The notes below the pieces were generated by a model that searched no databases, was not told the origin of the DNA, and was given only the letters and a program-made list of their open reading frames with translations. Of a stretch of 64,000 bases of DNA, positions 10,582 to 22,860 are shown piece by piece (the stretch's first letter is position 1; each line of letters begins with the position of its first letter). Source of the DNA: Quillaja saponaria (lineage: Eukaryota > Streptophyta > Magnoliopsida > Fabales > Quillajaceae); contig CM055613.1 of assembly GCA_029379385.1 (NCBI GenBank), positions 10,310,001-10,374,000 on the forward strand, given 5' to 3'. The position numbers and the translations under genes were made by a program.

Positions 10582-12401
10582 GGTCCAAGTTTCAATATTT
10601 TTAATTAAATAAGATAGATTTTATACTTACAATGTTATAGTAGGGTAACTTTAAAAATTAAATTTTGAAAATCCAGTTTTTAGCTCTACATCACCGGCCA
10701 CTGGCCCACCACCACATGCCCACGGCCCCATCCTTGCAAAAAATTGAAACCGAATTTTAAAACTGAAAATTCAGTTTCAGGCCATATATTTTAAATTAAA
10801 AAAGCATTATATAAATTTAAAAATTATCTAAAATTAAAAATATCATACATTCTAAAATTAAAAATTATCATACACTATAAATGTAAAAATTATTATGTAC
10901 TTTCAATTTAAAATTTATCATTTATTTTAAAATTTAAATATATCAGACACTATAATAAAAAAATTATTATATATTTTAATATTTTAAAATTCTTGATTTT
11001 TTTTAATTTAAAGTATATGATATTTTTAAAATTTTTAATGTATGATATATTTAAATTTAAAAATTATGATAAATTTTAAATTTAAAGTGTATAATAAATT
11101 TCTAATTTTTAATTGTATGATAATTTTAAATTTAAAAATATACTATAATTTTTAAATTAAAGTGTATGACATTTTTAAAATTTAAAATATATAATAATTT
11201 TAAAATTTATAATGTATGATATTTTTTTACTATAGTATGCGGTAAATTGTAAAATGTATGATAAATTTAAAATTTAAAATATATAATAATTTTAAAATTT
11301 ATAGTATATAATAATTTTTAATTTTAGAGTGTATGATATTTTTAATTTTAAATAATTTTAAATTGATATTATATTTTAAATTTTAAATAATTTTTAAATC
11401 TATATAATATTTTTAAATTTAATACATATGGTCAGTCTTTTATAGATGGGGTCGTAGACATGTGGTGGTAGGCCAATAGACTAGTGATGTAGGACTAAAA
11501 ATTAAATTTTCAAAATAACCTACTTTATTGATTAAAAATATTGAAATTGTGACCAAATCTGGTTTTTAAAGTTATTTTATTTTAATTTTAGAAATCGAAT
11601 TTTGAAAATTCAGTTTCTAGTTCCATACCACCAGCCACTAGCCCACCATCACATGCCCACGGCCCCATTCTTGCAAAAAATTGAAACCAGATTTTAAAAC
11701 TAAAAATCTGGTTTCACGTCATACATTTTAAATTAAAAAAATATCATATAAATTTAAAAATTATTTAAAATTAAAAATATCATACATTTTAAAATTAAAA
11801 ATTATCATACACTATAAATTTAAAAATTATTATGTACTTTAAATTTAAAATTTATCATTTATTTTAAAATTTAAATATATCAGACACTATAATAAAAAAA
11901 TTATTATACATTTTAATATTTTAAAATTCTTGATTTTTTTTTAATTTAAAGTATATGATATTTTAAAAATTTTTAATATATGATATATTTAAATTTAAAA
12001 ATGTATGATAAATTTTAAATTTAAAGTGTATAATAAATTTCTAATTTTTAATTGTATGATAATTTTAAAATATGATATTTTTAAATTTATAATGTATGAT
12101 ATTTTTATATTATAATATGCGATAAATTGTAAAATGTATGATAAATTTTAAATTTCAAGTATATAATAATTTTAAAATTTATAATGTATAATAATTTTTA
12201 ATTTTAGAATATATGATATTTTTAATTTTAGAATGTATGATATTTTTAATTTTAAATAATTTTTAAATTTAAAATATATGGTCAATCTTTTGATGGGGTC
12301 GTAGACATGTGGTGGTAGGCCAATAGACTAGTGATGTAGGACTAAAAATTAAAATTTCAAAATAACTTATTTTATTGATTAAAAATATTGAAATTTTGAC
12401 C
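10582..12401. repeat. Tandem AT-rich fold-back element (arm-core-arm-arm-core-arm)
   Basis: A GC-richer arm at about 10582-10735 (landmark CCCACCACCACATGCCCACG) recurs inverted at about 11445-11555 (ATGGGGTCGTAGACATGTGG), again direct at about 11560-11690, and inverted at about 12290-12401. Between each pair is roughly 700 bp of extremely AT-rich sequence. It is built from variants of ATGTATGATAATTTTAAATTTAAA and their complements, so the core can also pair with itself. The two arm-core-arm units are close copies, so one fold-back element has been duplicated in tandem. No coding capacity. Likely a long-TIR MITE or foldback element. Confidence 0.85.
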
Positions 12402-12842
12402 GGTTTTCAAAATTATTTTATTTTAATATTGTAAATATAAAACTTATTTTATTTACTTAAAACATTGGAACTTCGGTCAAATTCCACTTTTAAATTATCT
12501 CAATTTAGTATTGTAAATATAAAATCTACTACTAAAAACATTGAAAGTTTACACTTTGATTTGTCGGGGCTTCTATATTTATAGTGAATTGACAGCCCTT
12601 AGAGAAGTGTGATAAAGCCCAGAACTTGTGAGCTATGACTGTCCACCGAAAGCTAGAAGCTTGCTTCCCCATCTCCCCTGCAAGCTGTAAGCTTGACTTG
12701 TTTGACAATGTCCAGCATCTATTTTCAAAGTATGAGACGAGGAGGTGGCTGACATAAATTTCATTTGTCCACTTCAACCAAATTGAATGCTCTCTCCATA
12801 CTCCGCGGACAGAGTGGAAGAAAGCTTTAATTGTAATATGGC

Positions 12843-12912
12843 CCACATATTTTGCTGTTTTTCTCCATAAATATGGTCCACATATTTTAGTTGTTTTTCT
12901 CCACATATATGA
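12843..12912. repeat. Two-copy 35-bp tandem repeat
   Basis: CCACATATTTT followed by a TGTTTTTCTCCA block occurs at 12843 and again 35 bp later at 12878, with a few changes. It lies in the spacer between the fold-back element and the COBRA-like gene. The open frame on the minus strand here (12532-12906) is not supported as a gene. Confidence 0.6.
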
Positions 12913-13371
12913 TCCATCATAAATATCGAATTGCTAATATTTCATACTACAATTTTTTAATCGGCAATGATACAAGGCTATTCACTATTATTTGATTTAA
13001 ATCTGTAAATTATTTTTTGGCACAGTATTATACATTTTTCTAATAAACACTAGTCTTGTCTTATATAATAAATATAAATGAGTCAAGATGAATATAAACT
13101 AATTTTAATATTATTATTATAAAAATAATTAAATAATAATTTTTGAGTCACTACCTAATAACTTTGAAAAAATAACTTCACCGGGCACAAATTACAATAA
13201 CTAAGAAATTTTCTCACGAATTTGAATTATCTCACGTTGTATTTGAGTAATATTGAATTGATAATAATACTAATATATTAATTCTCTCCTGTATTTAATG
13301 TAAAAACACATTCAAAATTTTCAAATAAATTTTACTTCAGTCCATCTTCCTCACACATTACTAAATTTTGT

Positions 13372-13455
13372 TCCTCCTTAAACATTAAAGGATATTTTGT
13401 TCCTACTTAAACCTGAAAGGATATTTTGTTCCTATTTAAACATGAAAGGATACGT
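13372..13455. repeat. Three-copy minisatellite upstream of the COBRA-like gene
   Basis: Three imperfect copies of about 31 bp, each with TTGTTCCT, then TTAAAC and AAAGGATA, about 150-230 bp upstream of the COBRA-like ATG. It may overlap the promoter; no known motif is recognised. Confidence 0.6.
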
Positions 13456-13601
13456 AGTGTTTACAGCGACTCTTGAGTTCGAGTTTTAATAGCCTACGAG
13501 TCTTTCTTACTAAACTGAAAAACCCACTTGCCTCTCCTCTCTCTTTTGTCCTGTGCAAATCTTGACCCTAAAACGCTTTCAGAGCCAATCTGCATCAAGA
13601 A

Positions 13602-15456
13602 ATGGAGTCTTCGTGCTTATCAAGCACTGGATCAATTGTCAAGCGCAGCAGCTTTACCATTTTACTTGTTTTCTTGTTTGCCTGCTCCATTTTTAGTTCT
13701 ACAGGTAATCAAGATTGCTTCTTTCTTGTCTTGTCCCTATCCCAAAAAATTTAGTATCTTGGAAATTTTTTTCGTTTTTTTGTTATTGGGTTGTGGGGAA
13801 TTACCAGTTTCTTTCTCCCATTTTTTTCTGAAAATTTTTGGCAGTTATTGGTTGAGAAAGCTTAATATTGGAATCAAAATATTTATGCATTCCTTTACTT
13901 AAAGTAATGAAGGAATGGGTAATTGAAATTACACTCTGTAATCTTATCCAATTGTTGGGATTCTAATTTCCTTCTATGGGTTTAGCCTCTTCAGTAGACA
14001 TACAGAAAATGCACGGTTTAAGTAATTTTTGGGTCTCTGGCCTTTTGGGCTTTCTTAATTGAGGGTTGCCATGTAGTGAATTTTTTTTCCTTTTCTGTAG
14101 TTCTAGAAAAGGGAGGAATGGGTTTTTTTTTTTACACAAAAAAGATTACTGTCACATTTAGCATAAAGACTTAATTCCTTTACTTAATTTAAAGAATTGT
14201 ACTCGTTACAAGTTCTAATGAAAAAAATAGGTAGTTCTTCAATGTAATTGTAGGCTGATATCTGATTTTCTTGTATATGGAATTGGAATTCAATTCCATA
14301 CACAGAAGCCTATGATGCACTTGATCCAAAGGGGAATATAACAATTAAATGGGATATTAAGAACTGGATTCCGGACGGCTATGTTGTAAGTAAACACTAT
14401 ATTTCTTTATGTAGTACTACTACCCAATTAATCTTATAATTTCCTTTTTCTTTTTATTTATCATTGAAGATTAAAAAAAATTTATATCGATCTCTCTAAT
14501 ATTTCTTTAACATACTGCATACTTTCTGTTGAGCTTGGTAGGCTGTTGTTACAATATATAACTTTCAAAAATATCGCCATATTCAAGCCCCTGGATGGAC
14601 ATTAGGGTGGACATGGGCAAAAAAGGAAGTAATCTGGAGCATGTGGGGAGGGCAAACCATAGAGCAAGGAGACTGTTCAATGTTCGAAGGAAGCATTCCC
14701 CATTGTTGTAAGAAGGATCCAACAGTAGTGGATTTATTGCCGGGAACTCCTCTCAACCAGCAGATTGCAAACTGCTGTAAAGGGGGAGTTTTAAACTCCA
14801 ATGCAGCAAGTTCGTTTCAGCTCAGTGTGGGTGATGCAGGAACGACTAACAAAACTGTTCAAGTGCCAAAGAACTTCACCCTGAAAGCACCAGGGTCTGG
14901 ATATACTTGTGGTCCTGCAAAGATAGTGAGACCGACTAAATTTCTTACTTCAGATAAAAGGAGAGTCACTCAAGCATTCAGTGAGTTACTCGCAAAAACT
15001 TTCACTTGAAACTCAAAATTGCATCAATCATTCAAGAATGTAGACTAACCTTAAGTATATGAATTATGGTTTTCTTTCTTGTTTTTGTTTGGTAATGCAG
15101 GCTCAGTTAAATGAAGTAGCATTTGCATTATGTACAAGTTGCACGTTTGATTTCCATCTTTGTACTTAGTTTCAGTGGTGTATCTAGATTTTTAAATATG
15201 TAACAGGAATATGATTCTTCATAAAACAGATCATTGGTAGTGATGTGAATATGACCATTTATGTATGTTCATACCATGCTGTTTATTCTAATTCGTGTCC
15301 TTTGTTGCAGTGACCTGGAATGTTACTTGCACATGGTCTCAATCCCAACATGAACCCGTGGCTGTCAGAACAACAAAAAAGACCCTGGGAGCTATGTCGA
15401 GTAAGTATTTTAATGTATCCTTCTGTGTGAAATCTGAAACTAAGTTTTGTAATTAG
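13602..15456 (+). pseudogene. COBL5: Truncated COBRA-like gene (COBL5-like), broken or shortened
   Basis: COBRA proteins are GPI-anchored wall proteins for cellulose deposition and normally have about 450 residues. Exons here: 13602-13704 (signal peptide MESSCLSSTGSIVKR... plus a hydrophobic run), 14306-14385 (EAYDALDPKGNITIKWD), 14542-14980 (QAPGWTLGWTWAKKEVIW, HCCKKDPTVVDLLPGTP, QQIANCCKGGV), then 15311 on (MTWNVTCTWSQ). After TWSQ the frame is lost: reading on gives a novel tail and TAG at 15454-15456, for 255 aa. The conserved GCQNN block survives out of frame at 15360-15374, so about 22 codons plus a frame-changing number of bases are missing. The C-terminal half and GPI signal are absent from the following sequence. 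Arabidopsis COBL5 is also short (about 204 aa, as I recall) and ends just after the same TWNITC block. So this may be a shared short form or an independent pseudogene. Confidence 0.82.
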
Positions 15457-16390
15457 CTTTGTTCTTTCTTTTTCTTTTCATTTTCCAAGTTTCTGCAGCA
15501 TTTTTTGTAGTTTTTTTCTTCTTCTTTTTTGATTTGGTTTCCTAATCTTGTCAAATGTCAACAGTCGAGATTGGCTGATACGAAACTGAACTTGACCCCA
15601 AGGAGCTTGACGGAAAGGGTAGTGTTGGGAATTATATGTATCTCTCACTGGCTATATCAGGAACAGCTCACTACCTTATTTTCTAAAAGCAAATTGTTAT
15701 GGGTTTTTCCCTATCCCTAAAATTCTTCTTTTCCTCTGGAATCCATCTCCTCCCTGCTGTACTCTTCCTTTCCTCCCTTCTTTTTTTCTGTCTATGTTAT
15801 TTACAGTATTGGTTGATTTCTGTACTTTTGAATTCAATGAAATGAACTCAGTTTGTTCTTTTTAAGCTTGTTTGGTTATCAATTCTGTTCTTTGCCTGAG
15901 ATAGGATTGGATTCCTATCATTTCTGACACCTTTCATTTATTTACATGTTACCAATACTTTGGTTATTCTACTCCCAACTTAACCAATGTTAACCATCTC
16001 AAATATACAAAAGTTATTTATCTCAAATCTAATTTACAACTACAAAACCAGATTTCAAATCCTCAATATAATGACAACTATTACTAATGATGGTCGATAT
16101 AGATACAATCTACGGATGCCATAAAATTAACCCAGAGTAATTTCAAGTATCTCTCACTTAAAAAATAATAATTAAAATGAGAGATACAAGAAAAATTTAG
16201 ATAACTGGACTTGCCAACACCAAAGAAGAAGACAAATAACATATACTTCAGAGTACTCAATAAAATATATAAATTGATTAACCTTTGGTTTAAAGATACA
16301 GGCGTAAGCAATATTGTTTATGACAATATCCCTCATAACTTCTAGAGAAAAAAGTATAATTCATTCATTCTCTTGGTTTTTGTTAATTTT
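15457..16390. other. Sequence downstream of the truncated COBRA-like gene, no gene recognised
   Basis: No COBRA C-terminal exon is found here. An open stretch at 15570-15690 reads ELDPKELDGKGSVGN and then YLSLAISGTAHYLIF on the plus strand before a stop, which I cannot place in any family. The rest is T-rich and AT-rich spacer. Confidence 0.45.
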
Positions 16391-16397
16391 TTTATTT

Positions 16398-17932
16398 ACT
16401 ACAAAAAAATTGAGTATTACAGACAAAAATAATCAGTCTCTGAGCTATGAAATTCGTCCCTCATAAGTATATAATAACTATTAGAGAATATATGGAAAAT
16501 TCATCCATGATAGTAACTTTTTTTTGTAAAAAAAATCTTGCTGTAAATTCAAATTTCCCAAAAAAAAACATGTACACGTCAACATTTTCTAAACTTGCGA
16601 TTCATGTTCATAACTCAAAATAGATTTTGCTCCAAAATAGAAAGTTCATACTATCATTTACTTCAAAACATAAAATTCATAACATCGTTTAATACAAAAG
16701 ACAAAGTGCATAAAAATTACAACATGTCATAAATGAGGAAAGATCACGCGTCACTAAAGGTGGTCTTAATTATCTTGATCGGAATGAGAGTCATTCTGTC
16801 GATTAGCTGATGTGGAAGTGTTCTGAATTTAAAATTGAAACGAGTTATATATCATCATCATAAGATACTAAATAGAGGAAACAAACTCAAATAAGTTATA
16901 GAGCATTTACACTGATGTCATGGGACTTACAGTAGAAACTGGAGGCAGTACAATGCCCGCACGTCAAAGTATATCCTCATACGACGCAGTCACTGCCTTT
17001 GTTGTCTCTGCGATGATCAGATTCATATACTCTTGCAAAGCAGGATCGATGATACAATTCACGTGCTCTTGCATAGCAGAGTACAAAGTCGTTTGTTGCG
17101 GCGCAATTATGGATGTGATTGAACATGCGCTACCCTGAGTTGAAGGAGCATCCATGCTGCTCTTGCTGGAGTACTTCTTCCGAACCTGTCAATCATAAGT
17201 TTCCTACAATCAATTAAATGAAATTATGATTATAAATAACCGTTTATAATTCATTATCTTAAAAAAGAAAAAAAAAGAAAAATTCATTGTAAATCTTGCT
17301 TGCCTTAGCAATTTTTAAACGAAAGTTCACATACTCACCTTTTTGTCCATGTGCAACTTATTGAATGCCTTTGTCTCTGAAACATGTCTTCCTAACTTAG
17401 TTTCCTGCAAAATTATATATTTAAGCAACAATTATGTTATGAAATAATATACATGAGTTAAAAAAGAAAATAAAATATATATTTTACCATTTTCCGCTTG
17501 TGATTACCAGTGCTAATGGATCCATTGCGGCTGTTTACTAGTCTCACCTCCTCATCTACTTACTTATTCTTTGCTGCAATACTGGAGCGTTTCTTCCGTT
17601 CTGCATCCATTATCATTTCTCCTATCTGATTTGTTTCTCTAAAATCCTCTATTGTTGCACTATAATAATCACCAATTACTTTTGTTTCTCCATGTAAAGT
17701 ATACTTTTTGTAATTAACAACAAATCCTTTCTTGTAAAGATGCACTATTACTAAATCTCTAATTACAAACTTAGTGTTCCAACACTCAGGGCAAGGACAC
17801 CGAATAGTTTCTTCGTACACGTATGCATCATTTGAACGCAAAATTAAGAAAACTTTCAACCCCAACCCTGAATTCATAAGTCAAATTATGGTTTACAACC
17901 TGGCGTTCCATCCAACTACGATCCTCATTCAT
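16398..17932 (-). mobile_element. Degenerate CACTA (En/Spm) transposon fragment
   Basis: Read on the minus strand from 17932, the sequence encodes NEDRSWMERQVVNH and GVESFLNFAFK. After a frame change it continues ETIRCPCPECWNTKFVIRD, VIVHLYKKGFVVNY and TLHGE. This is the CxxC-containing transposase-associated domain at the N-terminus of CACTA TNP2-type proteins. Further exon-like pieces follow at 17487-17545 (VRLVNSRNGSI), 17345-17405 (LGRHVSETKAFNKLHMDKK) and 16960-17185 (KYSSKSSMDAPSTQGSACS), resembling the C-terminal part of plant En/Spm accessory proteins. The catalytic transposase is absent. At 16398 an ACTACAAAAAAAT sequence resembles a CACTA terminus lacking its first base; I did not find the opposite end. 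The element is internally deleted and frameshifted. Confidence 0.75.
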
Positions 17933-20039
17933 TGTTGAAATTCCGTACATCCATTTTAAATTTCAATGACAATATTGTGAATAAATGCACTGTACTTGTT
18001 TGATTAACACATTCAACTCTATCATAAGAGTAAGATGGTTTTATTCCATTCAAGAAAGTGAAACATGAATTTCAGTGAGTGATTTAATCTCTTCGTCCCT
18101 ACTTGACAAAATTTTCGTATGATCTCCTAAGTGTAGGACATAGACAAAATACGATGTGAACATGTCTAAGAGTTCACACAAGAGTACATAAAGTAAAAAT
18201 TATTGATATTTCAACTAAAGGAATGAAAAATTAAGCAACTACTGTAATGAATGCTATATTCACTTTTTTAAATTGTCCACTTTCTACACTTCCAAGAATT
18301 ATTAACAAATGAATTTAATTAATGTCCAACTTAAAAAGGTTAACATAAATGAATTCATTTGCAATGATTCTCAAATGGAAATCTAATATTAATTTTGAGT
18401 GTATGCATGATATGCTTATTATACACTACTAAAAATAGAGAAGATCCAACTCAAATATATTTCATTATATTATCTCTAACACAACATAGTTCTGCTTAAT
18501 TTTTTATTGGATCACTAAAAACATACTTTGTACCAATTTAATTTTGTAACTTATTTGATAATTTATAATGCTGATAGAAATCAAATCATTACTAAACTCA
18601 AAAGAAAGCTACCATGCTGTATTTGGTCCTTAATGGAGTTTGAACGAAATAAAGAGATATAACAAACTACATTAAAACAACTGAGACTGGTTGATCAGTA
18701 TTTTAAAGGAAAAGTAAAAACCATTATGTAAAGAAACTACTACAAAAACTAGTACAATTAAATCAGATGACTTCCTCGAGTATACCGTGAAAAGGGAAAT
18801 CTACATTCAACTTACAATTAAAAGACCAGTCATTTAACAAGTTCATTGTCTATACTTGCTGCAAACATCTCCCAAAGAAACCAACAAACTATTTTCCGAT
18901 CCTCAAGGATATGTGGCAGATGTTGAGAGAGGAACATGCAGAAAATTTCAAGAGTCTATATATTCAAAAAAATGTTTTGCATAAATATGATTATGCAAAA
19001 ATAATGGCAACTAAGCAGATAGGAAAAGCAGCAAAACATTTCTCATGGTATTCAACATCCAAGGCGAGTAAAGAAGAAAAAACAAATGAGAACAAAATCC
19101 TTCTCACAGTCGACTGACTAAGAAAACTAAGATGCAGGAAAAGATAACTCTAAAACTCATTCAAGAATCTGCAACTGTATCCTCAAATGAAAGAAAGTGG
19201 AAAGTTCTCCTTTCTATTCAACAGCAAAGGGATATCATATATTTTAGACGCAATAACTTTTCTGTAATATAAAATCACTCTAACTCAATAAATACAGGGG
19301 CCCTTTATACTTCTCTAAGTTGATAAAGCTATCTCCATATCTTTCTTCTATTCTAAAATCTAAATTCTCTTACTCTCTATGATAAAAAATAAAATAAAAT
19401 AAAAGTTTTAAGCTTTAGGTTCTCATACAAGATAAGACACAGTCATTCAAACAAAGAATTAAGATTCTCGGGTCAAAACCAAATATGAGAGGGGGATTAA
19501 AATCATGAGTCCATAATCTTAGAATAAACTTCAGAATTCAGATGGGGAATTACACATTGGTTTCGATCACCACCTGATTATTCAACTATATAGAGTAAGT
19601 TCATTTCTTTCACAATATACTAGCAATGGGACTTCCAATTTGTTTGTCAATTTTCTCATATTAAAAGCTTTTGTTCTACAAGTCTATAATAATCAAATAC
19701 AACTAGGCAAAAAACTAGCAGCAATGATTCAAACGATAAAAAATCAACATTAAAGTCAATTACTAGAATTAGTTGCATAAAATAATTAAAAATATCACTC
19801 ATCCATTGCTGCATGAACAACTTCAATTACTAATCTCAAATTAAATTTCAATTCAAGAATTTTCATTTTCTTTCAGAGTCTACTGTTTTTTTTCTGAAGA
19901 ACCAAACAGAATACAGGAAAATAGGTTTCTTTTCGACAGTTAAATCATAAATTTAGAAACAGAGCCAAAGCTAAAATTCCAGACCAAAAGCACAAACTTT
20001 ACGAAAAACTCGAGGAATGAAAATTAAACTACTTGAGTA
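17933..20039. other. Intergenic spacer, no gene seen
   Basis: AT-rich sequence with short unsupported frames only (for example plus 18911-19117). It may include remains of the neighbouring CACTA element, but no matching terminus was recognised. Confidence 0.5.
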
Positions 20040-20830
20040 CGCCCCAACTGATGGCTCCTGCAATGGGTGATAAGGGCAAATTCAAGCTCCAAGAATGGAC
20101 GCAAGAATTTGACAGAGTAAGGATAGAAAAGAAAGGAAATTGAGGGAGAAACAGAGAGGCTTTGAGTATCTTTTCATTAACATTTCAGATGCTTTACAAA
20201 ACAATGAATCCCAACCTTCATACACGTTTACTCCTTCTAACAATCTAACAGACTCCAACTAATCATCTGACTAGACACTGACTAGGATAACAAACTAACT
20301 AAATCAGTTGCCAGCTCCAGTAAATGAAACGCAACGTATTTGAAGTCTCTGGACTTGGGCTTGATGTGTTGATAGCCTGGTATGTTATAACCCGAAATCA
20401 AAACGTAATAACCCATATCAATGGGGGTTTCCAAATTAACAAACACGTAACTTTAAATTTCTGGATAGCAACGGAAACACTTGACCTATCCGATTTCTCC
20501 AACAAAATTACTGATTGAAACAATTAACACCTCAGGCTGAAAATGCAAAAGAAAGGAATCTAAACCCAGAAAATGGAGAAGGGGAAGAGTTACCTGATAT
20601 GGGACAAGTTGGTGGTGGAAACTGGAGGCTCCGAGGACCAGCACTGTGCAGGGTTCGAGAGATCGATGGCTGAGAGAATGTGATAATGTGAGGGTCAGAG
20701 AAGGGATCAGGTGGAATTCTAGGACTCGGACATCCGCTATTAAGTCCGTCTCTGAATATGTTTCTCCGTCCCTAAATAAACTTAAATCAATGTTAAATAA
20801 ACATAAAATCAATATTTTAAAAACCTAACT
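20040..20830 (-). repeat. Possible LTR or gene-end remnant
   Basis: On the minus strand, 20080-20330 reads like the transcribed end of a copia-type LTR: a GTTAGATTGTTAGAAGGAG stretch, then TTCATTGTTTTGTAAAGC, TTAATGAAAAGATA and a CTCTCTGTTTC tail. Only one copy is visible, with no internal coding region. The region 20486-20812 is open on the minus strand but carries no signature. At about 20744-20785 a GTCTCTGA / CCGTCCCTAA pair recalls CACTA subterminal sequence. The call is tentative. Confidence 0.3.
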
Positions 20831-22245
20831 AGTAATGGACTAGCAAAATTTACTAGGTCTCATATCAGTAATTCAACCATGATCTAACACTAGATCATAT
20901 TGTTTATAATATTTACATAATAATAATATACATATTTATAATTATTATATATATCTTATACTCAACTTAATTAAGCTTTAAATCAAAAATTAGCTAGAGC
21001 CGGTAATATAATTTTTTTTCTTCTATTTGTATCAATTCTAAACATTATTTTCAATAATGTTTATAGTAATCATAATATTCTCAGTGACCACGTCTAAAAC
21101 CTATCATTTACACCAAATCACTTTTTCTAATTACGGCATCTATTAGCCGATGTTGAAAATGTCTAAAACGATATAAGTTATTATCTCTCATTTTTTCTTT
21201 AACGGTTTCCTTATGAACATGCTCATTTTATATAAATATATGTTTTTTAAAGTCAACCATTATTTTATTATTTTTAATCAACAAAAAAGAATTTATTCTA
21301 AGAAAATAATAATAATAAGTTTACTATTATATATCACATCACTTATCTCATTTTAATTTATGTATTTGGATATGAAAATAATATATATAAAAAAATATAT
21401 ATTAAATATAAATTTTTAAAAATATAAAAATAGACATGAGAAAGTAGAATTTTTACTTTATAAATAAACATAATACTAACTAAATTAACGAAAAATGCAT
21501 TGAGCTATCATGGATTTGAATCCATGTTGGTATTACCCATTCAAATATTAAAAAATAAATTGAATTTTAGTTTTTTAGATTTAAAAAAATAAAAAGAACA
21601 AAAAAAAAAATCATGATTCTACCACTAAAATGGGTTCGGTTGTCAGGTTCTCTCAGTTCTTTCAGTTTTAATCGATTTTACACTGTTCAACCACCAAAAT
21701 TTTGCAATCCAAATCAGTTTGGCCTTCCATCCGGTCCAAACCTTGTTCGATTAAGAAGTCCGATTTGATTTTTGAAATATTGTCTAATTTAGAATTTATG
21801 GGAGGATAAAGCCTGATGAATTAGTCTCATAGCAATGCTTGTAAGAAAATTTGGAAAACCCAAAAAAGAATTCATGGCAGGGAATACCCTATATCGACCT
21901 ACCAACCAGGGATGAATTCAATAGGTTAAATTATACTACTGGTTTATCAAATTAGAGTTGGATTTCACTTTGGTTTTTACTATTCACTTTGTGGCATTGG
22001 CTACCCAAAATTGATCGAATTGGGTTCTTGGAATCACTTTCCATATAAATAAACTTAAGGTAGATAATGTGGATGACAGTCTCTCATGTGACTAATCCAT
22101 ATATGGATTAATACATGAATAAGAAATTTCATGTGAATGTATTTATTATTTTTTAAATGAAAAATAAAAATAAATGTAATTGATTAAATAAATAAAAGCA
22201 TTTCTTTCTCCTCAAACTGTATAAAAAAACAATCTCAAATTGTGA
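20831..22245. other. AT-rich spacer with transposon fragments
   Basis: No gene seen. At 21930-22010 a fragment (TTAAATTATACTACTGG, then GGATTTCACTTTGGTTTTTAC) resembles the terminal arms of the 23780-25779 element. Around 21640-21780 there is CGGTT/GGTTCGG-rich sequence like that in the element at 45186. Confidence 0.45.
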
Positions 22246-22249
22246 ATTT

Positions 22250-22860
22250 GTTTGGTTAATATTCGTATAAAATATTATAAATAAAAATATTTTTCAATTA
22301 TAGCTATTTAAAAAGTTAAGTGATGTACACAAATCTGATAAGATGTTTGGATGAGTTAACTTAAAAGTGTCGTGAGATACAAAAAAATTGCTTGATTATA
22401 TTTTTTTGAAAAGAGATATTGAGTATTTAAATTATTAAAAATTGGTTAACTTTAAAATATTTTTAACCAGTTATTTTGAATTTTTTTTATATATATAAAT
22501 TCATTTGGTATGTAAATAATTAAAATAATTATTTTATTTATTATTTTTTGAATAATGATAACATGTATTTCTTTTTGTTGATTTGAGAGATTTTGATTCT
22601 ATACATAAATTATAATAAGAATGTATATTAGAATGTGACAAATATTATGGGTATATTTGTCTAAATTAAAAGATTAGTAAAATTGATTTGAGATTTTCTT
22701 ATTTATGCTTGTAAAAACTTCTATCTCTAACTTTAGTTTCTAAAATTCTAAAATTTCAAAAATATTTTTTTTGATAAAGCTCAAAAATTAAAATCTTTAT
22801 TACTAAACACTTTTGGGTAAAAGTTTAAGTCCAAAACTTGTTCTAAAACAAACAGTGACT
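22250..22860. repeat. Copy 1 of a dispersed AT-rich MITE-like family
   Basis: Shares the block GAGTTAACTTAAAAG...GAGATA...TATTGAGTATTTAAATTAT (22354-22432) with 34880-34955, and in inverted form with about 53280-53360. The edges carry TTTGTTTGGTTAAT on the left and CTAAAACAAACAG on the right, which are weak inverted ends, as in hAT-type MITEs. No coding capacity. Confidence 0.5.

Noticed and set aside
12532..12906. 124-residue open frame on the minus strand
   Set aside because: No family signature, overlaps a tandem repeat, and its composition looks like translated repeat and spacer.
20486..20812. 108-residue minus-strand frame
   Set aside because: Low-complexity Leu/Ser/His-rich translation in likely transposon-derived sequence.
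21495..21545. tRNA-like stretch (GGATTTGAATCCATG)
   Set aside because: No complete cloverleaf or acceptor stem could be drawn; it looks like a transposon or chance palindrome.
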